The notes: generated by a model from the sequence alone, not told the origin. A DNA stretch of 64,000 nt from Ancylomarina sp048268005 (GCA_048268005.1 JBLWWJ010000001.1:682001-746000), one strand, 5' to 3'. Shown: positions 43,681 through 52,548, counted from the stretch's first letter. Translations and numbers: made by a program.

Positions 43681-44568
43681 ATGGACTATAGAGATGAGGT
43701 TTTTTTATTGGTGGCTGAAAATTTAAGTTTCTCAAGGGCAGCAGAGGATTTATTTATCAGTCAGCCTGCTGTAACCAAGCATATCAAAGAATTGGAATCG
43801 AAGTTGAATATTGCTTTATTCGAAAGAAAGGGTAACAAAATTTACCTGACAAAAGCAGGAAAACTAATTTATACGCACCTTAAGAAAATAAAGCAGGAGT
43901 ATCAGGAGATGGAATTTGAATTGGGGCGCTTGAACGATACCTTTAAAGGGGTTTTGCGAATAGGGGCTAGTTCTACAATTTCACAATACTTGATTCCCAA
44001 AGTTATTGCTGCCTTTCATAAACGATACCCTAAGATCGAACTTCATCTGCTAAATGGGAATTCCTTTGAGATGGAGCAGAAGTTGTTTGAGAATGAAATT
44101 GATCTTGCTTTAGTCGAAAATGTATCATCGCAAACGAGTATCAAATACATCGATTTTCTCGACGATGAACTTGTCATTGTAACCGGCAGTAATAGTGTTT
44201 ATGCCAAAAAGAAAAGCCTTTCAGCTAGCGATCTTCAAACATTTCCAATCGTTTTGAGAGAGAAAGGATCGGGTACACTAGAAGTGATTCAGAAAGCCTT
44301 GTCGAAATATAATATTCCAATAGATAAACTCAACATTCTTATCCATTTGGGGAGTACCGAAGCCATTAAGAATTTCTTATGCGATTTTGATGGCATAGCA
44401 CTGGTTTCTGTCAGTTCTATTGAAAAAGAACTGCGTTTAAAAGAGATCACACAATTAGATCTCAAAGGGATCCGTTTTGATCGAAAATTTAGAATTGCAC
44501 TAATGCAGGGACATGAGGTTTCGGCAACAAAACTGTTTATCGAATTTCTTTCAAGGTATAACTTTTAG
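43681..44568 (+). CDS. LysR-family transcriptional regulator
   Basis: A 295-residue regulator of usual LysR length. The N-terminal helix-turn-helix (FSRAAEDLFISQPAVTKHIKELESKLNIALFERKGNKIYLTKAG) is followed by a substrate-binding domain from about residue 90. It stands 76 bases before the YeiH-family exporter and reads in the same direction. This is the arrangement often seen for CysB/YeiE-like regulators with yeiH, so sulfur or reductive stress is a plausible signal. A possible -7 box TAAGTTTG lies at 43632-43639. Confidence 0.9.
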   Translation: MDYRDEVFLLVAENLSFSRAAEDLFISQPAVTKHIKELESKLNIALFERKGNKIYLTKAGKLIYTHLKKIKQEYQEMEFELGRLNDTFKGVLRIGASSTISQYLIPKVIAAFHKRYPKIELHLLNGNSFEMEQKLFENEIDLALVENVSSQTSIKYIDFLDDELVIVTGSNSVYAKKKSLSASDLQTFPIVLREKGSGTLEVIQKALSKYNIPIDKLNILIHLGSTEAIKNFLCDFDGIALVSVSSIEKELRLKEITQLDLKGIRFDRKFRIALMQGHEVSATKLFIEFLSRYNF

Positions 44569-44644
44569 TTATTGCTGATAATAATTGAGTATTTGCCAGG
44601 GTTATAGCTTGCGTGTATGTTTGTCACAAATAAAAACGACAGAT

Positions 44645-45574
44645 ATGACACTAAACCAAAAACAAATTCGCATTGTATATAGCAGCCTGCTATTCCTTTG
44701 CTTTATGCCCTTTATTTCACCTGCAATTGCATTAACTCTTGGTATTTTACTTTCAATTCTGGGTGTAAAGCAAGCTGATTTTTCAAAATATACATCTTTT
44801 TCTTTACAAGCCTCTATTGTTTTAATGGGCTTTGGTATGAATTTAGAGCAGGTAATCAGCACCTCAAAAACAGGTTTTATCGATACCGCTATATCTGTTG
44901 TTGTCGTGATGTCTTGTGGTTTACTATTAGGAAAGTTTCTTAAGGTTGACTCCAAAATTTCTTTGTTAATATCGGCAGGAACAGCAATTTGTGGCGGTAG
45001 TGCCATTGCTGCTATTGCTCCTGTTACACATGCTAAAAATTCACAGATTTCATTCGCTTTAATGGTTGTGTTTATTTTGAATGCTATTGCTCTGATTATT
45101 TTTCCACTTATTGGTCATTATTTTAATCTGAGTCAGGAAACCTTTGGCTACTGGGCGGCCATTGCCATTCACGATACAAGCTCGGTTGTTGGTGCGGGTG
45201 CTACTTATGGCGTTAAAGCACTTGAAATTGCAACAACGGTGAAGCTCATTCGTGCTTTGTGGATTATTCCACTATCTATAGTTGTTGCTGTTCTACAGAG
45301 GGATAAATCAGTAGGTAAAGTCAAATTTCCCTGGTTTATAGGCCTTTTTGTTATCAGCATCCTTATAACGTATTTGTTACCAGCTTGGGATACTACCTAT
45401 ACGCATCTCAACTGGCTAGGTAAACGGGGGATGATTGTTGCACTCTTCTTAATTGGCTCAAATATTTCTATTGCTGAAGCCAAGGAAGCTGGCTTTAGAA
45501 GTTTTATGCTGGGAATCATTCTTTGGTTACTGATTGGATTGGGTTCTTTTATAATGCTTACTTCTAATTTTTAA
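44645..45574 (+). CDS. YeiH-family putative sulfate exporter
   Basis: A 309-residue membrane protein with about ten hydrophobic helices. Family features are GTAICGGSAIAAIAPV (about residues 113-128), the central AIAIHDTSSVVGAGATYG, and LIGSNIS near the end. Members of this family (Cons_hypoth698) are thought to export sulfate or related anions, with little direct proof. The start was set at the ATG 44645; the TTG at 44585 would add 20 polar residues. It overlaps nothing and precedes the TauE-like gene by four bases, so the two form an operon. Confidence 0.82.
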   Translation: MTLNQKQIRIVYSSLLFLCFMPFISPAIALTLGILLSILGVKQADFSKYTSFSLQASIVLMGFGMNLEQVISTSKTGFIDTAISVVVVMSCGLLLGKFLKVDSKISLLISAGTAICGGSAIAAIAPVTHAKNSQISFALMVVFILNAIALIIFPLIGHYFNLSQETFGYWAAIAIHDTSSVVGAGATYGVKALEIATTVKLIRALWIIPLSIVVAVLQRDKSVGKVKFPWFIGLFVISILITYLLPAWDTTYTHLNWLGKRGMIVALFLIGSNISIAEAKEAGFRSFMLGIILWLLIGLGSFIMLTSNF

Positions 45575-45578
45575 CGAG

Positions 45579-46295
45579 ATGCTTTATTTCTGGATTATTT
45601 TAATTGTATCGCTAGCAAGTTTAGTGAAAGGAATTACAGGTTTTGGTTTTGCTTTAATTGCCCTCCCACCTTTATTGATATGGTATTCTCCACAAGAGAT
45701 TATACCGGTATTAATCCTTTGTAATCTATTTGCTTCCCTGGTTATCGTGTTACAAAAGAAGGATAGAAAATTGGTGAATAAGCAATTTCAATCTTTAATC
45801 GCTTATGGTGCTTTGTTTACCCTGGTTGGGGTATTAACACTTAAATATTTATCGGAGGATATTTTAATCACCATCATGAGTATTTTCTTTATTCTACTAT
45901 CCGTTTTCTCTCTTTTAGGGATCAGATATTCGATGAGATTATCAGACTGGTCTTATCGATTAGCAGGTATGTTTCTTGGATTTTTAACGGGAAGTATTTC
46001 GATTAGTGGACCTCCTTTAGCTTTATTTCTTCATTCAGCTAAGGTTGATAATCAGGAGTTCAGAGAAATTTTCTCATGGTTTAGTATTGTAACGGCATTT
46101 ATCGCTTTGGTGGGTTATGGTGTTGTGGGTCTTTTAACATTGGTGACATTTAAGATGGCACTTTTATTTCTTCCCATACTTTATTTGGGTTCATTTATAG
46201 GGAAAAGGTTGAATCAATGTATTTCACCACTTTTATTTAAAAATATCAGTGTGTTTATCACTTTGCTTTCCAGTCTGTTTTTACTTCTAAAATGA
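45579..46295 (+). CDS. TauE/SafE-family sulfite or organosulfonate transporter
   Basis: A 238-residue membrane protein with about eight helices. The N-terminal SLVKGITGFGFALIALPPLLIW and central GFLTGSISISGPPLALFLHS are the two half-repeats typical of TauE/SafE (DUF81) permeases. The family is linked to efflux of sulfite, sulfoacetate or other sulfur-containing anions. Together with the LysR and YeiH genes upstream, it points to handling of a sulfur oxyanion or sulfonate. The start lies four bases after the yeiH-like gene, implying translational coupling. Confidence 0.85.
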   Translation: MLYFWIILIVSLASLVKGITGFGFALIALPPLLIWYSPQEIIPVLILCNLFASLVIVLQKKDRKLVNKQFQSLIAYGALFTLVGVLTLKYLSEDILITIMSIFFILLSVFSLLGIRYSMRLSDWSYRLAGMFLGFLTGSISISGPPLALFLHSAKVDNQEFREIFSWFSIVTAFIALVGYGVVGLLTLVTFKMALLFLPILYLGSFIGKRLNQCISPLLFKNISVFITLLSSLFLLLK

Positions 46296-46365
46296 GCCTT
46301 GAATAGTTGAATATATCATGATTTTCTCTTTACATTTATGCTCCATAAATATCAAATATAGAGAG

Positions 46366-47019
46366 ATGAATCAAGAACAAATAATAGATAAAACAGTTGC
46401 ATTTGTAAAGACGATTTTAGCTGATGCTGAAGGTGGTCATGATTGGTGGCATATTTATCGCGTATGGAAATCAGCTAAGCAAATAGCTCAATCTGAAGAA
46501 GTGGATTTGTTTGTTGTCGAGTTGGGCGCTTTACTTCACGATATTGCTGATTCGAAATTTCACGATGGTGATGAAACTGTAGGTCCTCTTATGGCCAGAG
46601 AATTTCTGATTTTACATCGTGTAGATAAGGATGTGATTCTTCATGTTGAGAATATCATTACGAATATTTCATTTAAGGGTGGTCATCAGGAACAAAAGTT
46701 TAAATCGCCGGAACTGGATGTGATTCAGGATGCTGATAGATTGGATGCGCTGGGAGCTATAGGAGTTGCCAGAACTTTTAATTATGGAGGACATAAGAAT
46801 AGAGAAATCTATAATCCGGAGATTAAACCCAATTTGAATATGAGTAAGGAAGAGTATAAGAATTCCGATGCACCTACCTTGAATCATTTTTATGAGAAAC
46901 TCCTTTTATTAAAGGATAGAATGAATACTGAGGCGGGAAAAAGAATGGCTGAACAGCGCCATGAATTTATGCAGACCTATCTGGACCAGTTCTATATGGA
47001 ATGGGAGGGAGAATTATAA
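46366..47019 (+). CDS. HD-domain phosphohydrolase
   Basis: A 217-residue HD-superfamily hydrolase of the YedJ type. Metal-binding motifs are visible as H in GGHDWWHIYRVW (about 24-35), HD in GALLHDIADSKFHDG (about 60-74), and D in VIQDADRLDALGAIG (about 119-133). Such enzymes hydrolyse phosphate monoesters or nucleotides; the exact substrate is unknown. The start at 46366 (MNQEQII) was preferred because the earlier frame from 46318 adds 16 hydrophobic residues not seen in the family. Confidence 0.85.
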   Translation: MNQEQIIDKTVAFVKTILADAEGGHDWWHIYRVWKSAKQIAQSEEVDLFVVELGALLHDIADSKFHDGDETVGPLMAREFLILHRVDKDVILHVENIITNISFKGGHQEQKFKSPELDVIQDADRLDALGAIGVARTFNYGGHKNREIYNPEIKPNLNMSKEEYKNSDAPTLNHFYEKLLLLKDRMNTEAGKRMAEQRHEFMQTYLDQFYMEWEGEL

Positions 47020-47104
47020 ATCAATAATGACTTTTGGAATGAGAATATGATTGAGAATTTTTTGCAAATATTTTCTTCTGGATTAAGAATCTGAGAATAA
47101 AAGA

Positions 47105-47129
47105 ATGGCTTGCCCCAAGGGCAAGCCAT
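47105..47129. terminator. Hairpin between the converging HD and secreted-protein genes
   Basis: ATGGCTTGCCC (47105-47115) and GGGCAAGCCAT (47119-47129) form a perfect 11-bp stem with a three-base loop; the flanks are A-rich, so it can serve both strands. Confidence 0.65.
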
Positions 47130-47160
47130 ATAAATAAAATGTGAAGATTTAGAATTCTTC

Positions 47161-47616
47161 TTAAACCGTCTTCTTAAAAATATAACGTGTAATAAAGATA
47201 CCTTTCCCGTCACCTTTTCCACTATCACTTTCAACAGCCGAAGTAACGAAAGCTAACTCCCAACCATCGGCAGTTAAAGTGTTTATTTTAGATGATAATA
47301 GCGCATCGTTTGATGCAATGTTTTGAAAGTTAATACCTGCAATACTGTAGAAATTAAGCAATTTAGTTTCTGAAAATAGGTTGACTTTAGCATCTTTTCT
47401 TTTTACCTTTCCTTGCTTACTCTTTTTACCATCAGTGCGTTCTGTTGTGAATGCCTGAGCATCGATAGGTGATTTTTCCTCAACGATTCTTGAACGACCA
47501 AGTCCCATAGGAACAATTGACTCAACTGATGTGATGACTTTGTACTGTACTGATTGTGCGTTTGATTCGAATGTAAATGCAAATGCGATTAGAGCTAAAA
47601 GAATTAATTTTCTCAT
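47161..47616 (-). CDS. Small secreted protein, DUF4177-like
   Basis: A 151-residue exported protein with a clear signal peptide (MRKLILLALIAFAFTFESNAQ, cut after about residue 21). The mature part begins QYKVITSVESIV and ends in LTADGWELAFVTSAVESDSG...FITRYIFKK. The pattern KV...DGWELAFV...TRYIF resembles DUF4177, a small alpha-beta fold of unknown function. The middle is lysine-rich. The gene stands alone. Confidence 0.6.
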   Translation of the reverse strand: MRKLILLALIAFAFTFESNAQSVQYKVITSVESIVPMGLGRSRIVEEKSPIDAQAFTTERTDGKKSKQGKVKRKDAKVNLFSETKLLNFYSIAGINFQNIASNDALLSSKINTLTADGWELAFVTSAVESDSGKGDGKGIFITRYIFKKTV

Positions 47617-47835
47617 GTGTAATTTTAATTTATGTAGGTTAATTAATTATTTTATAAAATGGATTATATGCTTAACAGAAACTGTGCCAAATATTAAATT
47701 AGTTTGCTTTTTTTTGAATGTTTTTTATTAAGTTGCTCAACTGTAACGTCTAAGTCATGTTAAGTCTCAGTATAGGTTATGAATGATAGGTGTTCTCGTG
47801 ATTGAATAAACTGAGAAATAGCTTATGGATCCATT
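47617..47835. other. Spacer between the secreted-protein gene and the DUF4249 remnant
   Basis: AT-rich non-coding sequence with no recognised motif, which may contain the promoter of the minus-strand secreted-protein gene. Confidence 0.35.
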
Positions 47836-48147
47836 TTAAATATTGGTTTTTATGTTGGCAGGTGGCCCGGAGAGCACAGTTTGTTCTTCATGTATTTCTT
47901 GAAGTTGGTTAACAAAATTATAATAATCTTTGTCTATGGCATAAGTTTCAATTATTACCTTATCCATATCTTTAAGAATTTCATCCGTTTTTCTCTGGTT
48001 GAATTCTCCTACATCTCCCCCCTTGGTTTGTTCTCCATTAAAGTCGGTTTCTTTCAGTACAATAATTTCGGTAATGGTACTTGATACTATTACATCCTTA
48101 AACTGCTCTATGTAGACATTTTGTTTTTTTCGATGATCTGATATATA
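47836..48147 (-). pseudogene. Remnant of a DUF4249-family lipoprotein gene (C-terminal part)
   Basis: On the minus strand a frame without stop runs for about 103 codons and ends in TAA at 47836-47838. It reads like protein: ITEIIVLKETDF, then KVIIETYAIDKDYYNFVNQL and a final SGPPANIKTNI. This resembles the C-terminal end of Bacteroidetes DUF4249 proteins. It has no start codon, an in-frame stop bounds it upstream, and the signal peptide and first two-thirds of the protein are missing. The next bases belong to the leader of the divergent M28 peptidase gene. A deletion probably removed the rest. Confidence 0.6.
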
Positions 48148-48220
48148 TCAATAAGCTTGTGATAAGTATTCGGTAAATTGGCCGAACCTTAAAACACATT
48201 TTAATAAACAAAATCCGACT

Positions 48221-49810
48221 ATGAGAATGAAACTTATGACACTTGTGCTGTTTACTATCCTTATGGGAACTCAGCTTAGTGCTCAAACTGATCCGACAGT
48301 AGAGAAAATAATTAAAATCGGGCAAACCGATAATCAGACCATGAACCACCTGGATGTTTTGTGTAACCGTTTTGGTGGTAGACTAGTAGGGTCGGATGCT
48401 TATGAAAATAGCGCCAATTGGGCAGCAAGTAAATTCAAGGAATGGGGTATGGAGGTTGAGCTGCAGGAAGCCGGAGAATTGGCTGTGGGGTTTAATCGTG
48501 GGCCATGGTTCGGACGAATGCTTTCTGATAATGGCATGCACTTACATTTTGCAACGCCGTCATACACATCAGGAACTAAAGGCGTACAGAGAGGTCATGT
48601 TTTGATTGAGCCTAAAACACAAGCTGAATTTGATCGAATGAAGGGCAAGTTAAAAGGTGCCTGGGTATTAATTTCTGGTGAGAATAAAGGCTGGCCGATT
48701 GATTATACCAGTAAATCGCAAAAGAAACGTGATTCTATCAAAAATGAAAATGAGACGATTCGTAAGAAGAATGATGAAATAAGAAGGGAAAATTGGAAGA
48801 ATCGCCATGCAGAAGATGCTCCAAAAGAATTGTTGCCTCTTATTCAGGAACCTGCACTTTTTTATTCGGAGATGCGCGATGCTGGCATTTTGGGTATCAT
48901 TCAATCTTCGAAGACACCCATTCGTGTTTTGTACGACAGAAAGAATATCAACGAGATGACCTTTGAAACGCTTCCTACAATACCAGATATTAAGCTTGAC
49001 GAGCATCAGTATAAGATTATTGAACGAATGGCTAAAGAGAGACGTTATTTTCAGCTTGAGTTTGATATTCGAAATTATTTCAAGATGGGACCAGTTAAAT
49101 TTCATAATGTCGTTGGGATTATTCCTGGTACTGACTTTCCTGATGAGTATGTCATGATGAGTGGTCACCTGGATGCCTTTGATGTGGCAAGTGGAGGCGT
49201 TGATAATGGTTCTGGTGTTTCTGCAAGTATGGAAGCAGCTCGTTTAATCATGAAAGCTGGTGGAAAACCAAAGCGCACGATTCTGGTGGCTCTTTTTGCT
49301 GGTGAGGAGTTTGGTCTTTTAGGTTCCAAGGCTTGGATTAAGAATAATAAAGAGAAGCTACCTAAGCTGGCCAATATGATTAACAGAGATGGTGGACCAA
49401 CCGCACCTGTAGGTATAAGTGTAACGGATGCCATGCGCGATGATTTTATGAAGATTTGTGCATCAATAAATGATATCAATCCTGATTTTCCATTTGTGGT
49501 GAAACATCGTTCTACTCGTGAAAGACCTGAAAAAGCATGGGGAACCGATAGCGGACCATTTGCAGTGGAAGGCGTACCGACCATCGGGTTTAAAACAGCT
49601 GACCCAAAGGGATATAATTTTAGTTATGGAGAGATTTGGCATACCGAACGTGATATGTTTAATAAGAGTATTGCTGAATATCAGGAGCATGCTGCAACTG
49701 TAACAGCTGTTGTTATTTATGGTATTGCCAATTTAGATCATCTACTTTCACGCGAAGGCTATTATACCGAGAAATCAGTGAAACTTGCTAAGAAATCGAA
49801 GAAGAAATAA
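48221..49810 (+). CDS. Secreted M28-family metallopeptidase
   Basis: A 529-residue exported peptidase. A signal peptide (to about residue 22, LSAQ) leads to an N-terminal region and a PA-like insert. The M28 zinc domain has HLDAFDVASGGVDNGSG (zinc ligands H and D), LFAGEEFGLLGSKAW (catalytic Glu and ligand Glu), INRDGGP and WHTERDMFNK (His ligand). Members remove N-terminal amino acids or dipeptides in the periplasm or outside. A charged coil of about 40 residues (KKRDSIKNENETIRKKNDEIRRENW) within the first half is unusual. It stands alone with a terminator downstream. Confidence 0.88.
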   Translation: MRMKLMTLVLFTILMGTQLSAQTDPTVEKIIKIGQTDNQTMNHLDVLCNRFGGRLVGSDAYENSANWAASKFKEWGMEVELQEAGELAVGFNRGPWFGRMLSDNGMHLHFATPSYTSGTKGVQRGHVLIEPKTQAEFDRMKGKLKGAWVLISGENKGWPIDYTSKSQKKRDSIKNENETIRKKNDEIRRENWKNRHAEDAPKELLPLIQEPALFYSEMRDAGILGIIQSSKTPIRVLYDRKNINEMTFETLPTIPDIKLDEHQYKIIERMAKERRYFQLEFDIRNYFKMGPVKFHNVVGIIPGTDFPDEYVMMSGHLDAFDVASGGVDNGSGVSASMEAARLIMKAGGKPKRTILVALFAGEEFGLLGSKAWIKNNKEKLPKLANMINRDGGPTAPVGISVTDAMRDDFMKICASINDINPDFPFVVKHRSTRERPEKAWGTDSGPFAVEGVPTIGFKTADPKGYNFSYGEIWHTERDMFNKSIAEYQEHAATVTAVVIYGIANLDHLLSREGYYTEKSVKLAKKSKKK

Positions 49811-49852
49811 TGACTTAGCTTGAAATAATAAGCATTAGTATTTATTGAAATG

Positions 49853-49896
49853 ATTCCTGCGAGCAAACATGAAACTGTTTCTTGCAGGAATTTTTA
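49853..49896 (+). terminator. Terminator after the M28 peptidase gene
   Basis: ATTCCTGC (49853-49860) pairs with GCAGGAAT (49884-49891), with an inner AAAC/GTTT pair, followed by TTTTT. Confidence 0.65.
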
Positions 49897-49991
49897 TAAA
49901 AATCATTTTGTAAGTTCTATTTATCTGAAGACTTTTAAGAATTACAAAGGCTTATTGGCATTGTCTCAAGGAAAATGGTTAATTTGAGAAA

Positions 49992-50519
49992 ATGAAAACA
50001 TTGGCTCTTTTAATATATATGATGATGGTGAATGGCTTTATTCTTTTCGAATTTAATAAAGAAAGTAAAACTGACAACTGGACTGTGATTAACGATGTGG
50101 TTATGGGCGGTCGATCAGAAGCCGATTTTAGTATTAACTATGAAGGGTATGCTGTCTTTTCAGGACAAGTTTCTTTGGAAAATTATGGTGGTTTTTCTTC
50201 GGTACGCTATCGGTTTGAAAGTATGGATGTGATCAAATATAAAAAGGTGGTTTTAAAGCTTAAAGGCGATGGTAAGACCTATCAGTTTAGAATTAAGTCT
50301 GATTTGAGTCATGCTCACACATATGTGAAACATTTTCAGACATCAGGTGAGTGGGAAATGATTGAGATTGATTTTAAAGACATGCATCCCCAATTTAGAG
50401 GACGTGTATTGGATATGGCCAATTATTCTGGAAAAAGAATGACTGAAATTGCTTTTTTGATAGCCAATAAAAAAGCAGAAGCCTTTAGGCTTGAAATTGA
50501 TAAAATAAGCTTACAATAA
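49992..50519 (+). CDS. CIA30-family protein
   Basis: A 175-residue single-domain protein matching the CIA30 (NDUFAF1-like) beta-sandwich: FNKESKTDNWTVINDVVMGGRSEADF near the start and GYAVFSGQVSLENYGGFSSVRY next. In mitochondria the family helps assemble complex I; bacterial members have no settled role and are carbohydrate-binding-like folds. The N-terminus is hydrophobic and may be a signal or anchor. It begins an apparent operon with the acetyltransferase nine bases downstream. Confidence 0.82.
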   Translation: MKTLALLIYMMMVNGFILFEFNKESKTDNWTVINDVVMGGRSEADFSINYEGYAVFSGQVSLENYGGFSSVRYRFESMDVIKYKKVVLKLKGDGKTYQFRIKSDLSHAHTYVKHFQTSGEWEMIEIDFKDMHPQFRGRVLDMANYSGKRMTEIAFLIANKKAEAFRLEIDKISLQ

Positions 50520-50528
50520 GAATAATAT

Positions 50529-51086
50529 ATGAATCAAATAATAGATTTTAGTACCAATCGATTGATCTTACGTCCATTGACCATTCTTGATGCAGAAGAC
50601 TTATACAAATATCGCTCTGATGCCGAAACCAATCAATATCAGGGATGGATTCCAAAATCCATAGATGATGTGCAAAATTTTATTTCCAAAACCGCTGATA
50701 AAATTGATGAGTATGATACCTGGTTTCAATTGGCTATTATCTCCAAAGAAAAAGGTGAAATGATAGGCGATATAGGCATTCATTTTTTCGATGTTGACAG
50801 GTATCAGGTGGAGATTGGTTGCACTCTGGCAAAGAACTATCACGGCAAAGGCATAGCTATAGAAGCTTTAAAAGCGGTTATTGAATACCTTTTTGATAAC
50901 TTGTATAAACAACGTATTACCTGTTCTATCGATCCTAAAAATCGGGCTTCCATTAAGATGGTTGAAAGACTTGGATTTAGAAAAGAGGCGCATTTCAAGC
51001 AAAGCATCTATATCGATGGTGAGTGGTATGACGATTTGGTTTATGCTATTTTGAAAGATGAATGGAAGTCAACACTTAACCGCTAA
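50529..51086 (+). CDS. GNAT-family N-acetyltransferase (RimJ/RimL-like)
   Basis: A 185-residue acetyltransferase. RLILRPLTILDAEDLYKYRSD opens the fold as in RimJ/RimL relatives. The acetyl-CoA site is in EIGCTLAKNYHGKGIAIEALKAVIEYLF, followed by NRASIKMVERLGFRKEAHF. The acceptor may be a protein N-terminus or a small molecule and cannot be told. It lies nine bases after the CIA30 gene. Confidence 0.87.
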   Translation: MNQIIDFSTNRLILRPLTILDAEDLYKYRSDAETNQYQGWIPKSIDDVQNFISKTADKIDEYDTWFQLAIISKEKGEMIGDIGIHFFDVDRYQVEIGCTLAKNYHGKGIAIEALKAVIEYLFDNLYKQRITCSIDPKNRASIKMVERLGFRKEAHFKQSIYIDGEWYDDLVYAILKDEWKSTLNR

Positions 51087-51118
51087 GAGCACAAAGTTCT
51101 CCGCCAAGAATACAAAGG
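51078..51118. repeat. Intergenic 'cgctaagagcacaaagt'-type repeat
   Basis: The phrase CCGCTAAGAGCACAAAG is followed by the related CCGCCAAGAATACAAAGG, an internal tandem. A similar phrase, CGCAAAGCGCAAAAACACC, stands at 40595-40614. I recall such wording recurring between genes in many Bacteroidetes and other bacteria; its function is unknown. Confidence 0.5.
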
Positions 51119-51134
51119 ATTAAAAAAGAGGATT

Positions 51135-51413
51135 ATGAAACGAAAGACATCATTTGGAAGCATGGAGACCTTACTTGAGAAAGATGGGGATATTGTGAGC
51201 GAAGTTCTGGTATTTGAGAAAGAAGGGAGAGGGCATAAGCATCTTCTTTGGGAAATATGCTACGTGATCGAAGGGCAAGGTATCATCGTCAATGGTGATA
51301 AGCGTGAGAAGGTGAAGAAAGGCTCGGTTTGTAAAATACCACCCAATACCGATCATTGGATGATTCCTCAAGACCATATGGAGGTCTTATTGGTTTATTC
51401 ACCTAATCCCTAG
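51135..51413 (+). CDS. Cupin-domain protein
   Basis: A 92-residue single-cupin protein. The two cupin motifs are visible: GRGHKHLLWEICYVIEGQGIIV with the metal-binding His and Glu, and VCKIPPNTDHWMIP with the second His. Small cupins bind metals and act as isomerases, dioxygenases or sensors; no function can be assigned here. It follows the acetyltransferase after a 48-base gap that contains the repeat. Confidence 0.82.
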   Translation: MKRKTSFGSMETLLEKDGDIVSEVLVFEKEGRGHKHLLWEICYVIEGQGIIVNGDKREKVKKGSVCKIPPNTDHWMIPQDHMEVLLVYSPNP

Positions 51414-51526
51414 AAATCCCTTGCTTGCTTTGTGATCATTATATTTAAAATAGTCGTATTTTTGCAGATCGGCTATCGCTATATTTTAAGGCGATCGAAG
51501 ATTATTCATATACAGATTATAAAGCT

Positions 51527-52492
51527 ATGCTTCCAGATAAGAAAGAACACGCTAAGGTAAAATCAAGATTACACCCTCGAAATAAGAATCGCGAACGTTA
51601 CGATTTTAAAGAACTACTAGAGTCATGTCCTGACCTAAAACCTTTTGTAATACTCAATAAGTACGACGATCAATCCATCGATTTTGCAGATCCCAAGGCA
51701 GTAAAGATGCTGAACAAAGCCTTATTAATGCACTATTATGGCTTAAGCGATTGGGATATTCCGGAAAACTATTTATGCCCACCAATTCCGGGCAGAGCCG
51801 ATTACATTCACCATATGGCAGATCTTTTATGCAGTTCCAACTTTGGTAACATGCCTAATGGCGATAAGATTAAGTGCATGGACATTGGTGTTGGCGCCAA
51901 CTGCATCTATCCAATCATTGGGCGAAAAGAGTATGGCTGGTCTTTCATTGGTACCGATATCGATCCTGTGGCTATTGCTTCGGCCAATAAAATTGTAGAG
52001 TTGAATCCTGGCTTAAAAGGCGCTGTTGAATGTCGTTTACAGCCAAGTTCTAAAGATTATTTCTATGGGGTATTTACCCGCGAAGAACGTGTGGATATGA
52101 CGGTTTGTAACCCACCTTTTCATGCCTCTGCTGAAGATGCACATGCCTCTGCAAAACGTAAAGTGGATAATTTGACTGAAAAGAAAGCGAAAGGCGTTAA
52201 ATTAAATTTTGGTGGACAGAGCAACGAATTATGGTGCGAAGGTGGCGAAGGCCGTTTTCTGAAGACCATGATATCAGAAAGTAAGAAGTTTGGTAAAAGC
52301 TGCTTCTGGTTCTCAAGTTTGGTGTCGAAACAATCCAATTTGAAATTGGTGAATAAAACACTAAAAGCAATGGGGGCTGAAAAGGTTGAAATCATCCCAA
52401 TGGGACAAGGCAATAAAACCTCTCGTATTGTAGCCTGGACCTTCCTGACTGCGGAAGAGCAGAAGGAATGGAAAGAGATACATTGGAAATAA
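51527..52492 (+). CDS. rlmF: 23S rRNA (adenine-1618 N6)-methyltransferase
   Basis: A 321-residue enzyme of normal length that methylates A1618 of 23S rRNA. Family motifs are KSRLHPRNKNRERYDFKELL at the start, CMDIGVGANCIYPIIG for S-adenosylmethionine binding, FIGTDIDPVAIASA, VCNPPFHASAEDA (NPPF catalytic motif) and a C-terminal KTSRIVAWTFL. The gene has its own terminator. A -7 box TATTTTTG lies at 51457-51464. The last 26 codons and the terminator are duplicated at 63109-63248, on the far side of the arsenate-respiration genes. Confidence 0.95.
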   Translation: MLPDKKEHAKVKSRLHPRNKNRERYDFKELLESCPDLKPFVILNKYDDQSIDFADPKAVKMLNKALLMHYYGLSDWDIPENYLCPPIPGRADYIHHMADLLCSSNFGNMPNGDKIKCMDIGVGANCIYPIIGRKEYGWSFIGTDIDPVAIASANKIVELNPGLKGAVECRLQPSSKDYFYGVFTREERVDMTVCNPPFHASAEDAHASAKRKVDNLTEKKAKGVKLNFGGQSNELWCEGGEGRFLKTMISESKKFGKSCFWFSSLVSKQSNLKLVNKTLKAMGAEKVEIIPMGQGNKTSRIVAWTFLTAEEQKEWKEIHWK

Positions 52493-52548
52493 GCAATGCT
52501 AATTAAAAATATTGAAGAGGATGACCACTTATGGTCATCCTTTTTTTA
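52405..52548. repeat. Left copy of the direct repeat flanking the arr island (rlmF 3' end plus terminator)
   Basis: This segment covers the last 29 codons of rlmF, the spacer and the terminator. Aligned by eye to 63109-63248, it is about 85% identical from 52415 on, with exact runs such as TGGACCTTCCTGACTGC and AAAATATTGAAGAGGATGA. It is the intact copy. Confidence 0.8.
52518..52548 (+). terminator. Terminator of rlmF
   Basis: AGGATGACCA and TGGTCATCCT form a perfect 10-bp stem with a four-base loop and a run of seven T. Confidence 0.85.

Noticed and set aside
47881..48084. A 67-codon plus-strand frame rich in Phe and Ile
   Set aside because: It lies antisense to the DUF4249 remnant, whose minus-strand frame reads far more like protein; the plus-strand frame is its shadow.
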